Shown: positions 34,222 through 44,834 of the stretch, one piece after another | How positions within the stretch are numbered: position 1 is the first letter of the stretch | Layout of the letters: each line of letters opens with the position of its first letter | Assembly: GCA_037355855.1 (NCBI GenBank) | Contig: CM074761.1 | Location: 1,240,001-1,304,000 of the forward strand | Direction of reading: 5' to 3' | Length of the DNA stretch: 64,000 nt | DNA from: Pseudo-nitzschia pungens | Lineage: Eukaryota; Bacillariophyta; Bacillariophyceae; Bacillariales; Bacillariaceae | Notes under the pieces: model-generated | The model's database searches: none | What the model saw: the letters and a program-made list of their open reading frames with translations, nothing else | Told to the model about the DNA's origin: nothing | Translations under genes and position numbers: made by a program

Positions 34222-35580
34222 AAAAAAATACAATACAGTAGAAAATAGAAGGAATGGAACTCAGAAATCGAATTTTAAAAGTACGTACGGTATTTCTTCG
34301 TTCGTGTTTCTTGGTCCCGCGAACAGACAGTATCGACGGAAAACTCTTACCATCTGAGACCTCTGTTCCTTAGATCACTTCCCCCTAGCAAAGGCACTAT
34401 TCGAAAACAGATGAGATGGTCGCTATTTTGATAAATACCTTGTATTAAAGGTACAGTTAGTAATGAGTAATCATTTGAGCGGTATCCCACCGAACCCTTG
34501 ATATCATCGCATAAACTTTCAATTATTTTAAGCCATGATTGATCCACTTACTTCGTACTTTATAATTGGTCACTTCTCAACTGCAGTTGTAGTATGCTAG
34601 TACGTTACATGTACCCGTCTTAGCCAAAGAGTTTTTGTTTGTTTGACAGAAAACAATACCCACCATACAGTAACAGAACTACGTAAGGTTACCTCACTCG
34701 TACCTGTAAAATTACTTACACTTGTAAAAGTGATAATACCGTAGGTACAAAGGAATGTGCGTTCGGTGTGATTCAGTCACCACAGGACTATCAGATGCAT
34801 TAAAATTAAAATTTCAAGTAAATTTACTACGTCTGATTCAGTAAGTACAGTAATAACAAAGGTTTGTGACTCCAAGGGACGTTGAGTTTGTTGCTCGAAA
34901 ATTTTGCAAGTGCCACAATGTACTACTAGTACTACTTTCGATGCAGTACTTGGATGCCCACAACGTCTTTGCTGCTGGAAGAATGCAGGTTTTCACAGAA
35001 GAAGGCATGAATTCTGTTTCGAAATCACCACATGTACCGGTAGGACAGTGCCGGTATTATCACAGGTGTCCACATGAACTTCTTGTCTGGAAGAGGAATA
35101 TGAATCTTTCAATTTTGAACAAATTGCTACCGTACTGCTCACACAAACTCGTTCATTTCGATGACCAAATGACCACTTCTATTGTGAAGCAGTATGAACA
35201 AAATTTCACGTGTCTTCAGCTTCATTCCCCCTCGAGTGCTAGTCGTACTACTAGTTTTTTTCTTACACAGTATTTTGCAAGTTGAACGGGTAGTGGTTCA
35301 AAAACATTCAAAAAGTAGCGAACATACTACGTGCTAGTCCTGTTTTTTAGTGTATGATAGTACTGGTAACTGTCAAGACTACCAGTATCAAAGGGTTCCT
35401 ATCAAAAAAAGTTTGATGCACTAAATTGTTCTTAGAACCATTACAGGTAAGTCTTACCAAGTAAGGTTTACGGTAGTAATAATTTGCAATTTGGTTCGTT
35501 TCCATGTTTTTGATGAAAAAAAAGATACGAATCAATCATCATGGAAAAAAAATGATAACAAACAATACTTCGTAATTCAT
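34222..35580. other. Intergenic, no supported gene
   Basis: 34222-34350 is the upstream flank of the ATPase gene. An open plus frame at 34866-35285 begins with TTG, has no ATG near its start and no recognisable features. The rest is AT-rich word DNA. Confidence 0.45.
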
Positions 35581-35674
35581 TCTACAAAATTCCTATCAGC
35601 TGTCCCCAGGTTTCCGTAGAAATTAGTAGTTGGGGATGTAGAACCGGGGGACAGCTGATAGGAATTTTGTAGTA
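35581..35674. repeat. Fold-back element, copy 1
   Basis: Left arm TACAAAATTCCTATCAGCTG plus TCCCC, right arm its reverse complement (35647-35671), loop GTAGAAATTAGTAGTTGGGG. The arms pair over about 25 bp with almost no mismatch. Confidence 0.85.
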
Positions 35675-36116
35675 ATTAAAGTTTTCTCAATAATTTGAGG
35701 GGGTTATGATGGATCTATTTGCATTCGGGAAACTTCTATGTAAGGTTGCTATGTAGTAAATCTTACGTGCGTACGTATGTACGTACGTATAACAATACGA
35801 AGAAGTAAGCCCTAACTTACCACTTCGTAAGATCTTACTTCGTAATACGAAGTAATCTCTGGGCACAAGGGTTGGATGGACATACGGTACGAGTAGGTGG
35901 TATGGCTTCAAGTCTATTGCAACTGCTTCCAATTCAATCACCATGGTCAGGAGGAGTTGAAGCCTAATTTGTACACGAATTTGTGTAGAAAATTAGTACC
36001 AGAGTTTCTTTCTGGGAAATGACAGAGTCGTGCAGTAGACTCCAGTAGAAAAATGTACCACCAGGTGAATGTCAAAATGCCCTAAACTTGCGAGTAAATG
36101 ACATTAAAAGTCGTGG

Positions 36117-36150
36117 AGGGGACAGCTGATAAGAATTACGTAGTACTACT
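36117..36150. repeat. Fold-back element, right arm only
   Basis: GGGGACAGCTGATAAGAATT is followed by ACGTAGTACT. A matching left arm is missing or decayed upstream, although a loop-like GTAGAAAAATGTACC lies at about 36042. Confidence 0.6.
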
Positions 36151-36199
36151 ACGGTAGGAATTTTTTCATCGAATGAGTCTTTACTACCGTAGTAAAAAA

Positions 36200-36297
36200 G
36201 TACTACAGAATTGCTATCAGCTGTCCCCGGGTTTCAGTAGAAATTAGTAGTCGGGGACGTAGAACCGGGGGACAGCTGATAAGAATTCTGTAGTACT
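36200..36297. repeat. Fold-back element, copy 2
   Basis: Left arm ACAGAATTGCTATCAGCTGT then CCCCGG, right arm CCGGGGGACAGCTGATAAGA then ATTCTGTAGTACT, loop GTAGAAATTAGTAGTCGGGG. Confidence 0.85.
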
Positions 36298-36390
36298 ACG
36301 AAAGTCCTAACAGCTGTCCTTCGGTTCACGTAGAAATTAGTACACAGGGCACGTAGAACCAATGGACAGCTGTTAAGAATTCTGTAGTAC
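36291..36390. repeat. Fold-back element, copy 3 (abuts copy 2)
   Basis: Left arm AGTCCTAACAGCTGTCC, right arm GGACAGCTGTTAAGAATTCT, loop ACGTAGAAATTAGTACACAG. It shares a TAGTACTACG junction with copy 2. Confidence 0.8.
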
Positions 36391-37057
36391 GGTATGTCAA
36401 GGATCGAAGGTGTAGCAGCTCTTTTTCCCGCCGCCATTTTTTCCAACGCCACTAGACGATAAGATCTTACCAGCACCTGTACCGTACAAATTTAATATGA
36501 CCCCTGGTTTCCTGAACGTACGGTAGCCTCGACAACGGATTTTGAAACGGACAACTTTTTCAAAAAAACACTTTTGAAAAAAACTAAGTGCGATGCGCGT
36601 GATAGTATTCGTTTTAGACAAACATAACAAATATAGGTTGATGAATAAATTAAAATGGAGGTGAATCGTTTTTACTTGTTTTCAAAAACCCAATCCCTCT
36701 CACACGATCAACTCCATCCACTGGAACTTGCCTGTGCCGGCACACGGAAATTGCATACAGGCATGTTGTCGGGGACTTGACCGATGCATACGGTAACCTT
36801 ACTACAAAGTTCCGAACAGCTGTCCTCAAGTCCACGTAGAAATTATAACAAAGGTACGTAGAACCGACGGACAGCTGTTAGGAATTTTGTAGTACGGTAG
36901 AAAGCACGCATCTTGAAAAAAAGATATCTTTATTTTTATTATTTTTACATTTTTACATTCGACACACAAATCCGAGTAACAAACTCGTCGAAAGATAGCT
37001 TATTTTTTCCCATTCTAGAGAGCGAAAACCTGTGCCTTACTGAACAAGCATTGCAAA
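36391..37057. other. Intergenic, upstream of secreted protein gene
   Basis: Apart from copy 4 of the fold-back family there is no supported gene. The last 150 bases are the 5' flank and leader of the gene at 37058. Confidence 0.45.
36800..36895. repeat. Fold-back element, copy 4
   Basis: Left arm ACTACAAAGTTCCGAACAGC then TGTCC, right arm GGACAGCTGTTAGGAATTTT then GTAGT, loop CGTAGAAATTATAACAAAGG. Confidence 0.8.
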
Positions 37058-38352
37058 ATGAAGCTCACTATTCCTGCAGCTCTTCTAACAACATCCGTTA
37101 CAGCCTCCTCTGAAGTTCACCGAAGTACTACAAAGGATGCCGTATTCGCGGGTAATCGTGACCTCGCTGTTTCCAAGGAAGATCGATTCAAGGTAACTTC
37201 TATGTTGAAGGAGCGTCGTGCCTCTAAGCGCAATGGTAAGGTTCTTCGTAATCTTCAGAGAAAACTTAGGAGCTCGCAGCTTAACAATCTAGATGGAGAA
37301 GATGTCGGTGCCGCTGAGAACGAACTTGACATTGGATTGTTTTCCCGTGGACTTCAAAGCAACATTACCGAAGTGGAGGAAGAACTGGAAGAACTGAACA
37401 ATTTGGTGGATGAAGTGGTGGATGAAGTGGTGGATGAAGTGGTGGATGCTGTGGTGGATGCTCTAATTGAAGTCTGTGCGTCGGGATACACAGATCCTAC
37501 ATTCACATGCACTTGTTCCAACCTCGATGTGGAACTCTACACCGCTAGTCTTTCTTGTACGTACGAACCAAACTGTCTCGAACCCACTGAGGACATTTGT
37601 GGATCTGAGGTTAATTTCTGCTTCACGGAGACCTACAAACTTGAACTTACAGGACAAGGGATGGGAAGCACGTCTATCTGCTACGACATCACTTCTCCCA
37701 TGCAATTCGAGTACTGCTACGGAATCGAGTACAACGATCCAGACAGTGCCTATCCGACTGGGTGTACGTTTGAAGCCGACGGAACAAAGTGCAACTCATG
37801 CGAATTCCTGAATTATGATTTTTTGATCCTCCAACACTGACGTGCAACAAGTTCGATTGTAGCAACGTCGATGATGTTGTCTTCGGTAGTGGCATCAACT
37901 GTGATGATGAGACCCTTGTCTCAAGGAAGATCGAGCACTTCCTCACATATGACCCATTGCCATGCGAGGGTGGATGTAATATCTGCCCCTTGGATGGTGA
38001 TATGAGCCAGCTAGACAACAATGTTACTATGGTTACGGGTGATGTTTATGCTTGCTGGCAGTTGAATCTGGCAGCGCAGGTGGGTTACCTCACTGAGATG
38101 CCCGGTGATTTGTGCAACACTCTGCCAGCTCTTGTGAACGAACCTTGTGGTTGCAGCAATGGTGGAACAAAAGCACCTGAGTCCGCTGCACCTACAACCG
38201 GACAGATAGCAAGCGCATGGACCGACCCTCCTACTGTCGCTCCCGTCGACGGCAAACCCGATGATGCTAAATCTGATAGCAGTATGTTGCATTCGGCATC
38301 TGCTTTGGCTTCGGCGGCATTGGTTTCAGCATTTTCATGGTTTATGATGTGA
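37058..38352 (+). pseudogene. Secreted Cys-rich surface-type protein, interrupted by a one-base frameshift
   Basis: The first frame (37058-37840, 260 residues) starts with a short signal peptide, MKLTIPAALLTTSVTASS. It then has a basic region with RKLRSSQ-type processing-like sites, a VVDEVVDEVVDAVVDAL acidic repeat, and a Cys-rich domain (CTCSNLDVELYTASLSCTYE, CLEPTEDICGSEVNFCF, CTFEADGTKCNSCEF). The homologous Cys pattern continues in another frame from about 37825 (TLTCNKFDCSN, NCDDETL, CEGGCNICPLDGD, DLCNTLPALVNEPCGCSNGG) to a Thr/Pro-rich stalk and a hydrophobic tail (ASALASAALVSAFSWFMM), which suggests membrane or GPI-type anchoring. The switch lies at a run of six T (37819-37824); a seventh T would keep one frame. 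This could be a sequencing error, a polymorphism or a true pseudogene. No homologous family with known function recognised. Confidence 0.65.
37403..37462 (+). repeat. 12-bp coding repeat (GTGGTGGATGAA)
   Basis: About five units, the last two with GCT in place of GAA, encoding VVDE/VVDA repeats. Confidence 0.8.
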
Positions 38353-39993
38353 GCAACACCCTGAATCGAATCTATTCGCTTGCAAATATATAAAACAATA
38401 ATTTTTTGGCAAGCCAAAAGCCTTTTCGATGTCGATCGACTCAACTACTCTGGAAAGAAGTAAGCCCATGACACACTGGTTTTCCGCCCGATTCTGTCGA
38501 ATCTATCGTCGTCTGTTCATTCATTGCCACTGCCGATTTGTTCGGGTTGCGACGACAAGCCCATCAACGAATTGCATCATTCATACTTTTATATCTAAGA
38601 AGTCGAAACATACTTAGACACATTATTTGGTTATACTGTACTTTTTTCATCTGAATCGTCCTCTCACTGATTCTCGGTGTTCTATTTGTTTTCCGATCAT
38701 TCGATGGGATGAAAATTCAAGGGACACACATCAACTACCAAACATACTGATAATCGCTACCGCTGGAATTCTTGTGCCCTTAGTTGTGGAGTTATTGACA
38801 TTGAGCAGTTGGGACACAATATTGGGCGCTTGAAATGGGTACTACAAGAACAGTTGAACTACTAGTAGTAAGAAACTTTGGCTGCACGAAGTGTCAACTT
38901 TCTAGTCAAAGGCAACCAAGACCAATAAAATTGATTGATATGGGGTGTGTCTGGTGTATACTTGCTATTACTGATTTGTGTGCTTTCATGATATGAATGG
39001 ACTGGGTACGTTACCTGTCCAAAATGTTTGCTAGAGTCAGCGCACCAATTGAGAGTCTGACAACATCATCTTTGTTTCTTGACTGACTGATTACTCTTCT
39101 GAACTACAACTAAGTTCTAATCGTTAGAATAATCCCCCTCCAGTTACTACTACTACTACTGCTACTAGTACCGGTACTACCCCACCACAGCCTTACTACT
39201 ACTAGTAGTAAAATGAAGGATACAACTGCTGCTGGCTGGTGGTACTACTAGTAGGATTAGTAGTAGTAGTAGTACTACTACTAGTACTAGTTTCCTCCTC
39301 ATTGTCCAGTAGTAGTAGTAAGATAGTACCTTACTAGATCGTATCATGGTTGCAGCATGCCTGGTGTGACTTCGTTCAGATCCTATTCCCTTCTGAGTTC
39401 ATATTATTTACTGTTAGGGTCGCAGATACGGGCTTACTCTAGGCAGATGTCCCGTCTCCTCGTTTGTAACCATTGCGACATGATTGAGTCGGGAGAAAGA
39501 GGGAAGGACTTATTGAGAGAGATTATTTGTGGTAACCTTACTCGTATTTTAAATTTCCAAGTTTCGGATATTTTCGTCAAAAAATTATTGGCCATCTGGT
39601 ACAGCAAGCACGTAACATATTCACATGTTTTTCATGGGTCGGCAACGCTTACTTGTAGTCATTAACATTTTGGGTATTGTGCCAGCCGAATTTGTCTAAT
39701 TAACAAGAGTTTTTTCTTTCAGAAATATTTCAGAAGTGCCAGTTTGTGTTTGCATAATGAAACGCCAAAAGTGAACACAGAACCAACATGCTTCGAGCGT
39801 CGTATTGCACCATTGCGTTGCAGTGGTCATTGGCCTCCATCGAAGAGATTCTGATCGAATACAATCGATGGGAAAGCATTTTTTCCATTTCAGTCAAGTT
39901 GACGAGGTTCTTGTTTCACGCCTTCTGCACTCATCTCGGCCCCGCGATACAAACTTTGTGATCGACAAGACCCTGAGTTGAAACCAACACGAA
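38353..39993. other. Intergenic with (TAC)/(TAG) inverted microsatellites
   Basis: No supported gene. 39140-39330 is a patchwork of TACTACTAC and TAGTAGTAG runs around ACTAGT/AGTACT centres and could fold back. Small frames at 38429-38833 and 39357-39665 lack support. Confidence 0.5.
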
Positions 39994-41610
39994 ATGTTGA
40001 CATCTCGAAGAAGAATACGAAACGGAAGAAAAGCGCGAAAACTGTTACTTTTACCAGCTTCCAACATCATGGCTCTCCCTGTACTAATGTGGTTTACTTT
40101 GATATCTTTTGTGACGAAGGAGGCCGTCAATGCTTCTTCGTTTAGCAATCATGCTTCGAAAAGCCGCAACTCGTTGCGCTCACCCCATTTGAAGAGCAAA
40201 AATCCAATGTTGAATGATGAACTACAAAATGGACGATTTCTCCAGACATACACGAACGAAACTGCAGATTATGAAAGCGGTCCAGCTGTAAATCAAGATC
40301 GTGTCGTCGATTTCGAATATTGTTATTCGGCCCTGCAACGCGCCGATAGCAAAAGTAAAGGACGTCTCGAAACAGTGGATTATTTGTCCTTTGTACAGGA
40401 CTTCGGATCAAACACTGAATGCTTGGGTGACATCATGTCATTGCCTGTCATGCCAATCGAACTCACGGCATGCTGGAATCAATTGAGTTGTGAATGCCGA
40501 AACCGCGGAGGTGCTCCAGATTGTTGCGAGAAAGAAAACGCGCATTTGCCTTTGAGTGGAATCAATGCCGTTGCGCCGGCACCATCAGCATTAACATCAC
40601 CGCAACCACCGCAAGAACCCTATATACAACAAGAGCAAGATTTTTTGAGGCAAACGTGTTTGAGAACAGATCAATGCATCATTTCTTACTGCGGATACCC
40701 TCCACCGCCACTACCAATCATTCCACCGGTCCTACCAACTACGCCACCTATTGTCCCAACCATTCCACCAACTCCTCCTCCCGTTATAGACAATAAGGGG
40801 CTTGTACAAGAGACGAATTATTGGTGGTTCTTGCTGTTGCTTCTCTTACTTTGCTGCTGTCGCCGACGTTGGATACTTTGTCCCGCTGGTAAAGACGACG
40901 ACGACGACGACGATGATGACGAAGAGGAGGGTGACGAAGACGGCCTCGAACAAGCCCCGTTTGATCCGGAGTCTGACGCAGATTTCGACGGTGACCACAA
41001 TGATCCTGATGCCAACCGGATGGCTATGAAATCGACGGCTGCTAGTGAAGTTGGTGTAGGTGGTGGTGTCAGATACTACAGAGTGGTACAAGAACCAGAA
41101 TACGAGGAGCCACCCCCACCCCCTGAGCCCAAAGTCATCGATCAATACGATAAAGGATTACAAGAAGGCAGTGATATGGAACTCAAACACATCGAAAAAA
41201 GCGAACCCCCTCCCCCTGAAGAGGATCCACACGCGTTGGAACACTACGAACCTGACGGTGGCATAGTCGAACACGAAAGAAAGGGCGACTGGAGCTATTC
41301 AGCCGAAGGAGGTTACACCGAGGAAGAACGAGCGGCGAAAGAAGGTTCTGAATGGAATCGTCCTGGGTATGAACGTGCCGCGGTTGCCGCAGCAGTTGCC
41401 ACGGATGATCGTCGCGATCGGAATCTTGATAAGTACGAAGGAGGAGCTATTTTTGATCACTTGGATGAAACCGACGAGCCGCCAACGAAAGGAGGTGCTA
41501 GCAACTCCCTGGAGTGGGTATTCTCAAAAACACTTAACACCCTCGATGATAACGAGGATGATTTACGATCAGATCCATCATCATCATCCTCAAGATCTCT
41601 CTTGAGCTAG
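39994..41610 (+). CDS. Type I membrane protein: Cys-rich ectodomain, Pro-rich stalk, acidic cytoplasmic tail
   Basis: Single exon, 538 residues. A basic start precedes a hydrophobic signal (IMALPVLMWFTLISFV, about residues 25-40). The ectodomain has FEYCYSALQRADSKSKGRLE-TVDYLSF, which has the spacing of a degenerate EF-hand loop (D-x-D/S-x-S-x-G), then paired Cys (CWNQLSCECRNRGGAPDCCE). A Pro-rich stalk (PPPPLPIIPPVLPTTPP) leads to one membrane span, WWFLLLLLLLCCCRRRW (about residues 276-292), rich in Cys that could be acylated. The tail begins with nine Asp and further acidic residues, then carries PPPPPEP and PPPPEED motifs. An alternative start at ATG 40069 would sit just before the signal. 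Architecture resembles diatom cell-surface or silica-deposition-vesicle membrane proteins, but no assignment is justified. Confidence 0.75.
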   Translation: MLTSRRRIRNGRKARKLLLLPASNIMALPVLMWFTLISFVTKEAVNASSFSNHASKSRNSLRSPHLKSKNPMLNDELQNGRFLQTYTNETADYESGPAVNQDRVVDFEYCYSALQRADSKSKGRLETVDYLSFVQDFGSNTECLGDIMSLPVMPIELTACWNQLSCECRNRGGAPDCCEKENAHLPLSGINAVAPAPSALTSPQPPQEPYIQQEQDFLRQTCLRTDQCIISYCGYPPPPLPIIPPVLPTTPPIVPTIPPTPPPVIDNKGLVQETNYWWFLLLLLLLCCCRRRWILCPAGKDDDDDDDDDEEEGDEDGLEQAPFDPESDADFDGDHNDPDANRMAMKSTAASEVGVGGGVRYYRVVQEPEYEEPPPPPEPKVIDQYDKGLQEGSDMELKHIEKSEPPPPEEDPHALEHYEPDGGIVEHERKGDWSYSAEGGYTEEERAAKEGSEWNRPGYERAAVAAAVATDDRRDRNLDKYEGGAIFDHLDETDEPPTKGGASNSLEWVFSKTLNTLDDNEDDLRSDPSSSSSRSLLS

Positions 41611-42827
41611 TCTAGAGTATTGCGATAAAAAAGCACAATCTCTATTGAAGTTGACTAACCTCGTGTTGCATCCAATTTATTCCAGTTTTATGAAACGGTT
41701 CATGTGTGGGAAAGGTGGGAGCAAACGTACGCCGACGGTTACGTGGGGAAAACGAGAGTCAAGAACGATCAGGAAACTGGTAGCACGAATCACGAAAGAT
41801 CAAGCCAGAATAGAGTAAATACATGTATTTCACACTGAAAATTGTTGTTAAAAATAGAATGGGACATTGTTGCCGAAGTTTTGCATTAGAATTTTACAAA
41901 ATGCATCCAGTTGTTGCGGTTACGGTACCGGTATTGTTCAACCCGATCAGGTCAAATTAATAGAAAAGTAATCGCTGTTGAATCTTAGCGCTTTTCGAGT
42001 TTGAACAAATCAAAATTGTCAGACGTCTTTGTCTTCAGAGATTACAGTATTACTTCGTACTACGTACAAGTAAGGTTTACTGAAAACCCTCAAACCGTGA
42101 TCATTTCCATCTATTGACAGACTCAGAGGGGGGTCTGAGGGTTTTCAGTGATCTCTTTATTGGTTCTTTTTTTTGGTACACGTCCGGTAAAAAAACTTTT
42201 AGCTCAATTGTTAGTCGATCCGTAGTACGTACTGTATTACCGGTATTTTTTGATAAAAGCTAGTCGTGGATCTTCAATCTCTGAATATGTTTATCTGTAT
42301 TAAGGTTACGGTACTACTAGTATTCATCGGACGTCGTCCCTAAATTTGTACGAAGTTCGTTCTTATATAGTCTGGTAGTAGAGATACCGGTACTGTAGAA
42401 TGACTCCAAATTCTAAATTCTGAGTCTGAGTGCAATTGTTCTTATTTTGATTGATTGAAAAAAAAAGATAAGACTTAAGCACAAAATCTGTATTAGTCGA
42501 ATTCTGAAGCATTTTATGTCCAGTAATATAACTTCTTTCTACAAAAATGTACTTCGTACCGGTAAGGTTACCAGTATGAGCTTTTCATGATTCAAAATAA
42601 AAGCCCACAAAATTCAACAAGACCTGAAAGAGAGACATAACCTTACTGTAGGTGTTCGATTTTGATCCATGTGAGGACATATCTTGATACTGTAACTGTT
42701 TCGTAAAATCATGACCCGGCTATGACCCAGATTTGTTGAACTAGACGCATCTGAAGCGCATTCACATGACTTTCCCTCACAATACATTTTCAGTGTTGAA
42801 ATCGATCGACAAGTAAAAGAGAAAAGG
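41611..42827. other. Intergenic with one long hairpin
   Basis: No supported gene. 42030-42090, 42220-42340 and 42545-42580 are rich in ACCGGTA/GTAAGGTTAC words. The inverted repeat at 42079-42149 is listed. Confidence 0.5.
42079..42149. repeat. Inverted repeat, 14-bp perfect arms
   Basis: ACTGAAAACCCTCA (42079-42092) and TGAGGGTTTTCAGT (42136-42149). A second, inner pairing (CAGACTC with GGGTCTG) is possible in the 43-base loop. Confidence 0.75.
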
Positions 42828-43967
42828 ATGGAAAAGGGAGATGACCCCTATCAAATTTTGGGAATATCAAAATCGGATGTGAGTGATGATCCATCTTGTA
42901 TCAAAAAGAACTTTCGGCAATTAGCTCGTATTCATCATCCAGACAAGAATCGTGGGGAGGATAGTGAAACCGCTGCCAGGACATTCGCGAAAATCAACCA
43001 CGCATATGAAGTCCTTCGAGACGAAGAATCACGAAGGAGCTATGATCTATCTCAGCTTCACTCTAAGCAGCGGGGTTATGATCCCAATGGACCTACATAC
43101 CATGATCAGAGCCCGAACAAGAATGTATACGAATATACCGATGATGAGAACGTCAGCACTTGGAAGACGAAAAAGACTCCGGCAACAACCTCAACAGGCA
43201 GAAGAAGCTCTCCTTCAGATCCACACCCTCGAGAAGGGTCGTCAGGAATCAACGCATTCAGCTGTCGGACAGCTACCGCCACTTCAACCGACAAGGTCAC
43301 AGGTAAATCCAAAACATTGACGTTTCGAACGACTTCGGACGGAATGACAACCGTAGACGTAAAGTCGTCTGACGGGTCAACATCTTCCTTTTCTGCTAGC
43401 CGCCTCGACGAAAGCAAACACAAAGAATTATACGAACTTTTTAGGGATCACTTTGGAACCAGTAAAGCAAACGATTTTTTTAACACTAACGTTACTGGAG
43501 AGAATTGTGTGAGTCCAGGAATGAGACAAAAAACATCCAAATCCAAACCAGATTCAAGGACGAAGAACGGCACCGAAATGGGACAAAGCGGTGGCTTGCA
43601 TCGACCCAGCAGTCCTATGGGGGCGTACACAGATTTTTACCACAATCTACCCTCTGCAGCCAATGCCGATGCTTTTCTCAACCAAAAAACAACGAACAGA
43701 ACTGTTTCGAAAGAAAAGAAGAAGAAGAAGAAGAAGAAGGCAGTGCAAGTACCTGACACAAACAAAATGTTTCACTCGACAAGGAAGACGTCGGGCCATA
43801 TAAATACCGATTTCGTCGATGAGAATGATGATAGCATTCAAAGCATGTCCGTGAAGGAACGCGTCGCGGTCAATCCGAAAACGAAAAAGAAAGAGGTAAT
43901 TATGGAAATAACTGTGACAAAATTTGATGGATCTGTCGAAACACGCATTGAGCGGCGGCAAGCTTAG
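42828..43967 (+). CDS. J-domain (DnaJ/HSP40) co-chaperone
   Basis: Single exon, 379 residues. The J domain is at residues 6-72: DPYQILGISKSDVSDDPSCI, FRQLARIHHPDKNRG with the HPD motif at about 37-39, then FAKINHAYEVLRDEESRRSYD. The HPD loop stimulates HSP70 ATPase. There is no Gly/Phe, zinc-finger or canonical peptide-binding domain. The middle has a Ser/Thr-rich segment (TFRTTSDGMTTVDVKSSDG) reminiscent of DNAJB6-type C-termini, then SKHKELYELFRDHFGTSKAN. A run of nine Lys (AAG/AAA repeat at about 43714-43740) and a C-terminal MEITVTKFDGSVETRIERR block follow. Client specificity unknown. No targeting signal; probably cytosolic or nuclear. Confidence 0.88.
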   Translation: MEKGDDPYQILGISKSDVSDDPSCIKKNFRQLARIHHPDKNRGEDSETAARTFAKINHAYEVLRDEESRRSYDLSQLHSKQRGYDPNGPTYHDQSPNKNVYEYTDDENVSTWKTKKTPATTSTGRRSSPSDPHPREGSSGINAFSCRTATATSTDKVTGKSKTLTFRTTSDGMTTVDVKSSDGSTSSFSASRLDESKHKELYELFRDHFGTSKANDFFNTNVTGENCVSPGMRQKTSKSKPDSRTKNGTEMGQSGGLHRPSSPMGAYTDFYHNLPSAANADAFLNQKTTNRTVSKEKKKKKKKKAVQVPDTNKMFHSTRKTSGHINTDFVDENDDSIQSMSVKERVAVNPKTKKKEVIMEITVTKFDGSVETRIERRQA

Positions 43968-44834
43968 TCATTGTGCACAGCACAATTCATGCTTGTAGAA
44001 AATACGGCTATGAGAGCCATTATAATTTTTGTAATTTTTACTTCGTATTTCATATTATGCTAGATGTCAAATGTCAACTGGTCTCGTTATAATTACTGCA
44101 GTGCAGTAAAAAAAATTGCTGAATGGTATCAACGATGCTACCGGTACACAGAAGTCAAAGCTTAGATAACTGTAGTCCACAACAAGCAAATAATCAATGT
44201 TGTGACCCTGTTTCAACAAGTGAGCATTCATTTACCGGTATCGGTATGTTGGACTCTCTAACGAGGCGGTAAACCTTACGTACGTACTGTAGTAGTAAGT
44301 AAGGTTGGTGAAGAGAACGATTTTCGATTTTCATACTCTTTCACAAGAAATACTTCGCAAGATTACGTACAACTAACCTTACTACATTACTTCGCACGAA
44401 ATACTAAGTAACTTACTACTACGAAGGTTACTTCCTTTCATACACGTACTGGTAGTTTCACTTTTCATAATGAAAAAACTCCGGTACTTTCATCTGTCCC
44501 TCATTTTTTTTGGAGTACCGGTATGACTTATCTGGAGATCAGCACGTAAAGCGTTCGGTAGGGGTATCATACCGACGCATTGTTGGTACAGTGAATCCAT
44601 ACAGTGAATCGGTAAAGTGAATACTTTGTACGTGTGCGCAATACGTACGCGCATTACGGTAATTATTCCATAATGAGCCTTCTCTGTCTAAGCCAGATTA
44701 AATCATGTCCCCATTGAAAATATTCCTTCAAGTGTACCGCGAAAAACATAATTTTCTCAATCAATGTTTTCTCGTCATTTTAGAGAACTTTGAAACAACC
44801 AAAGGTATGGGAATTCTTTAAGTATACGGAAACC
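43968..44834. other. Intergenic, word-rich
   Basis: 44260-44470 is packed with GTAAGGTT, TACTACGAAG and ACTTCG words. The frame of the next gene is open upstream to 44790 without an ATG, following an ag acceptor-like site, so an upstream exon is possible. Confidence 0.45.

Noticed and set aside
34866..35285. 139-residue plus-strand frame
   Set aside because: It begins with TTG, has no domain, signal or splice partner, and lies in repeat-rich intergenic DNA.
37957..38352. Separate 131-residue gene starting MPCEGGCNICPLDGD
   Set aside because: Its Cys pattern continues that of the frame at 37058 and coding sequence extends upstream of the ATG to the T run, so it is the downstream part of one interrupted gene.
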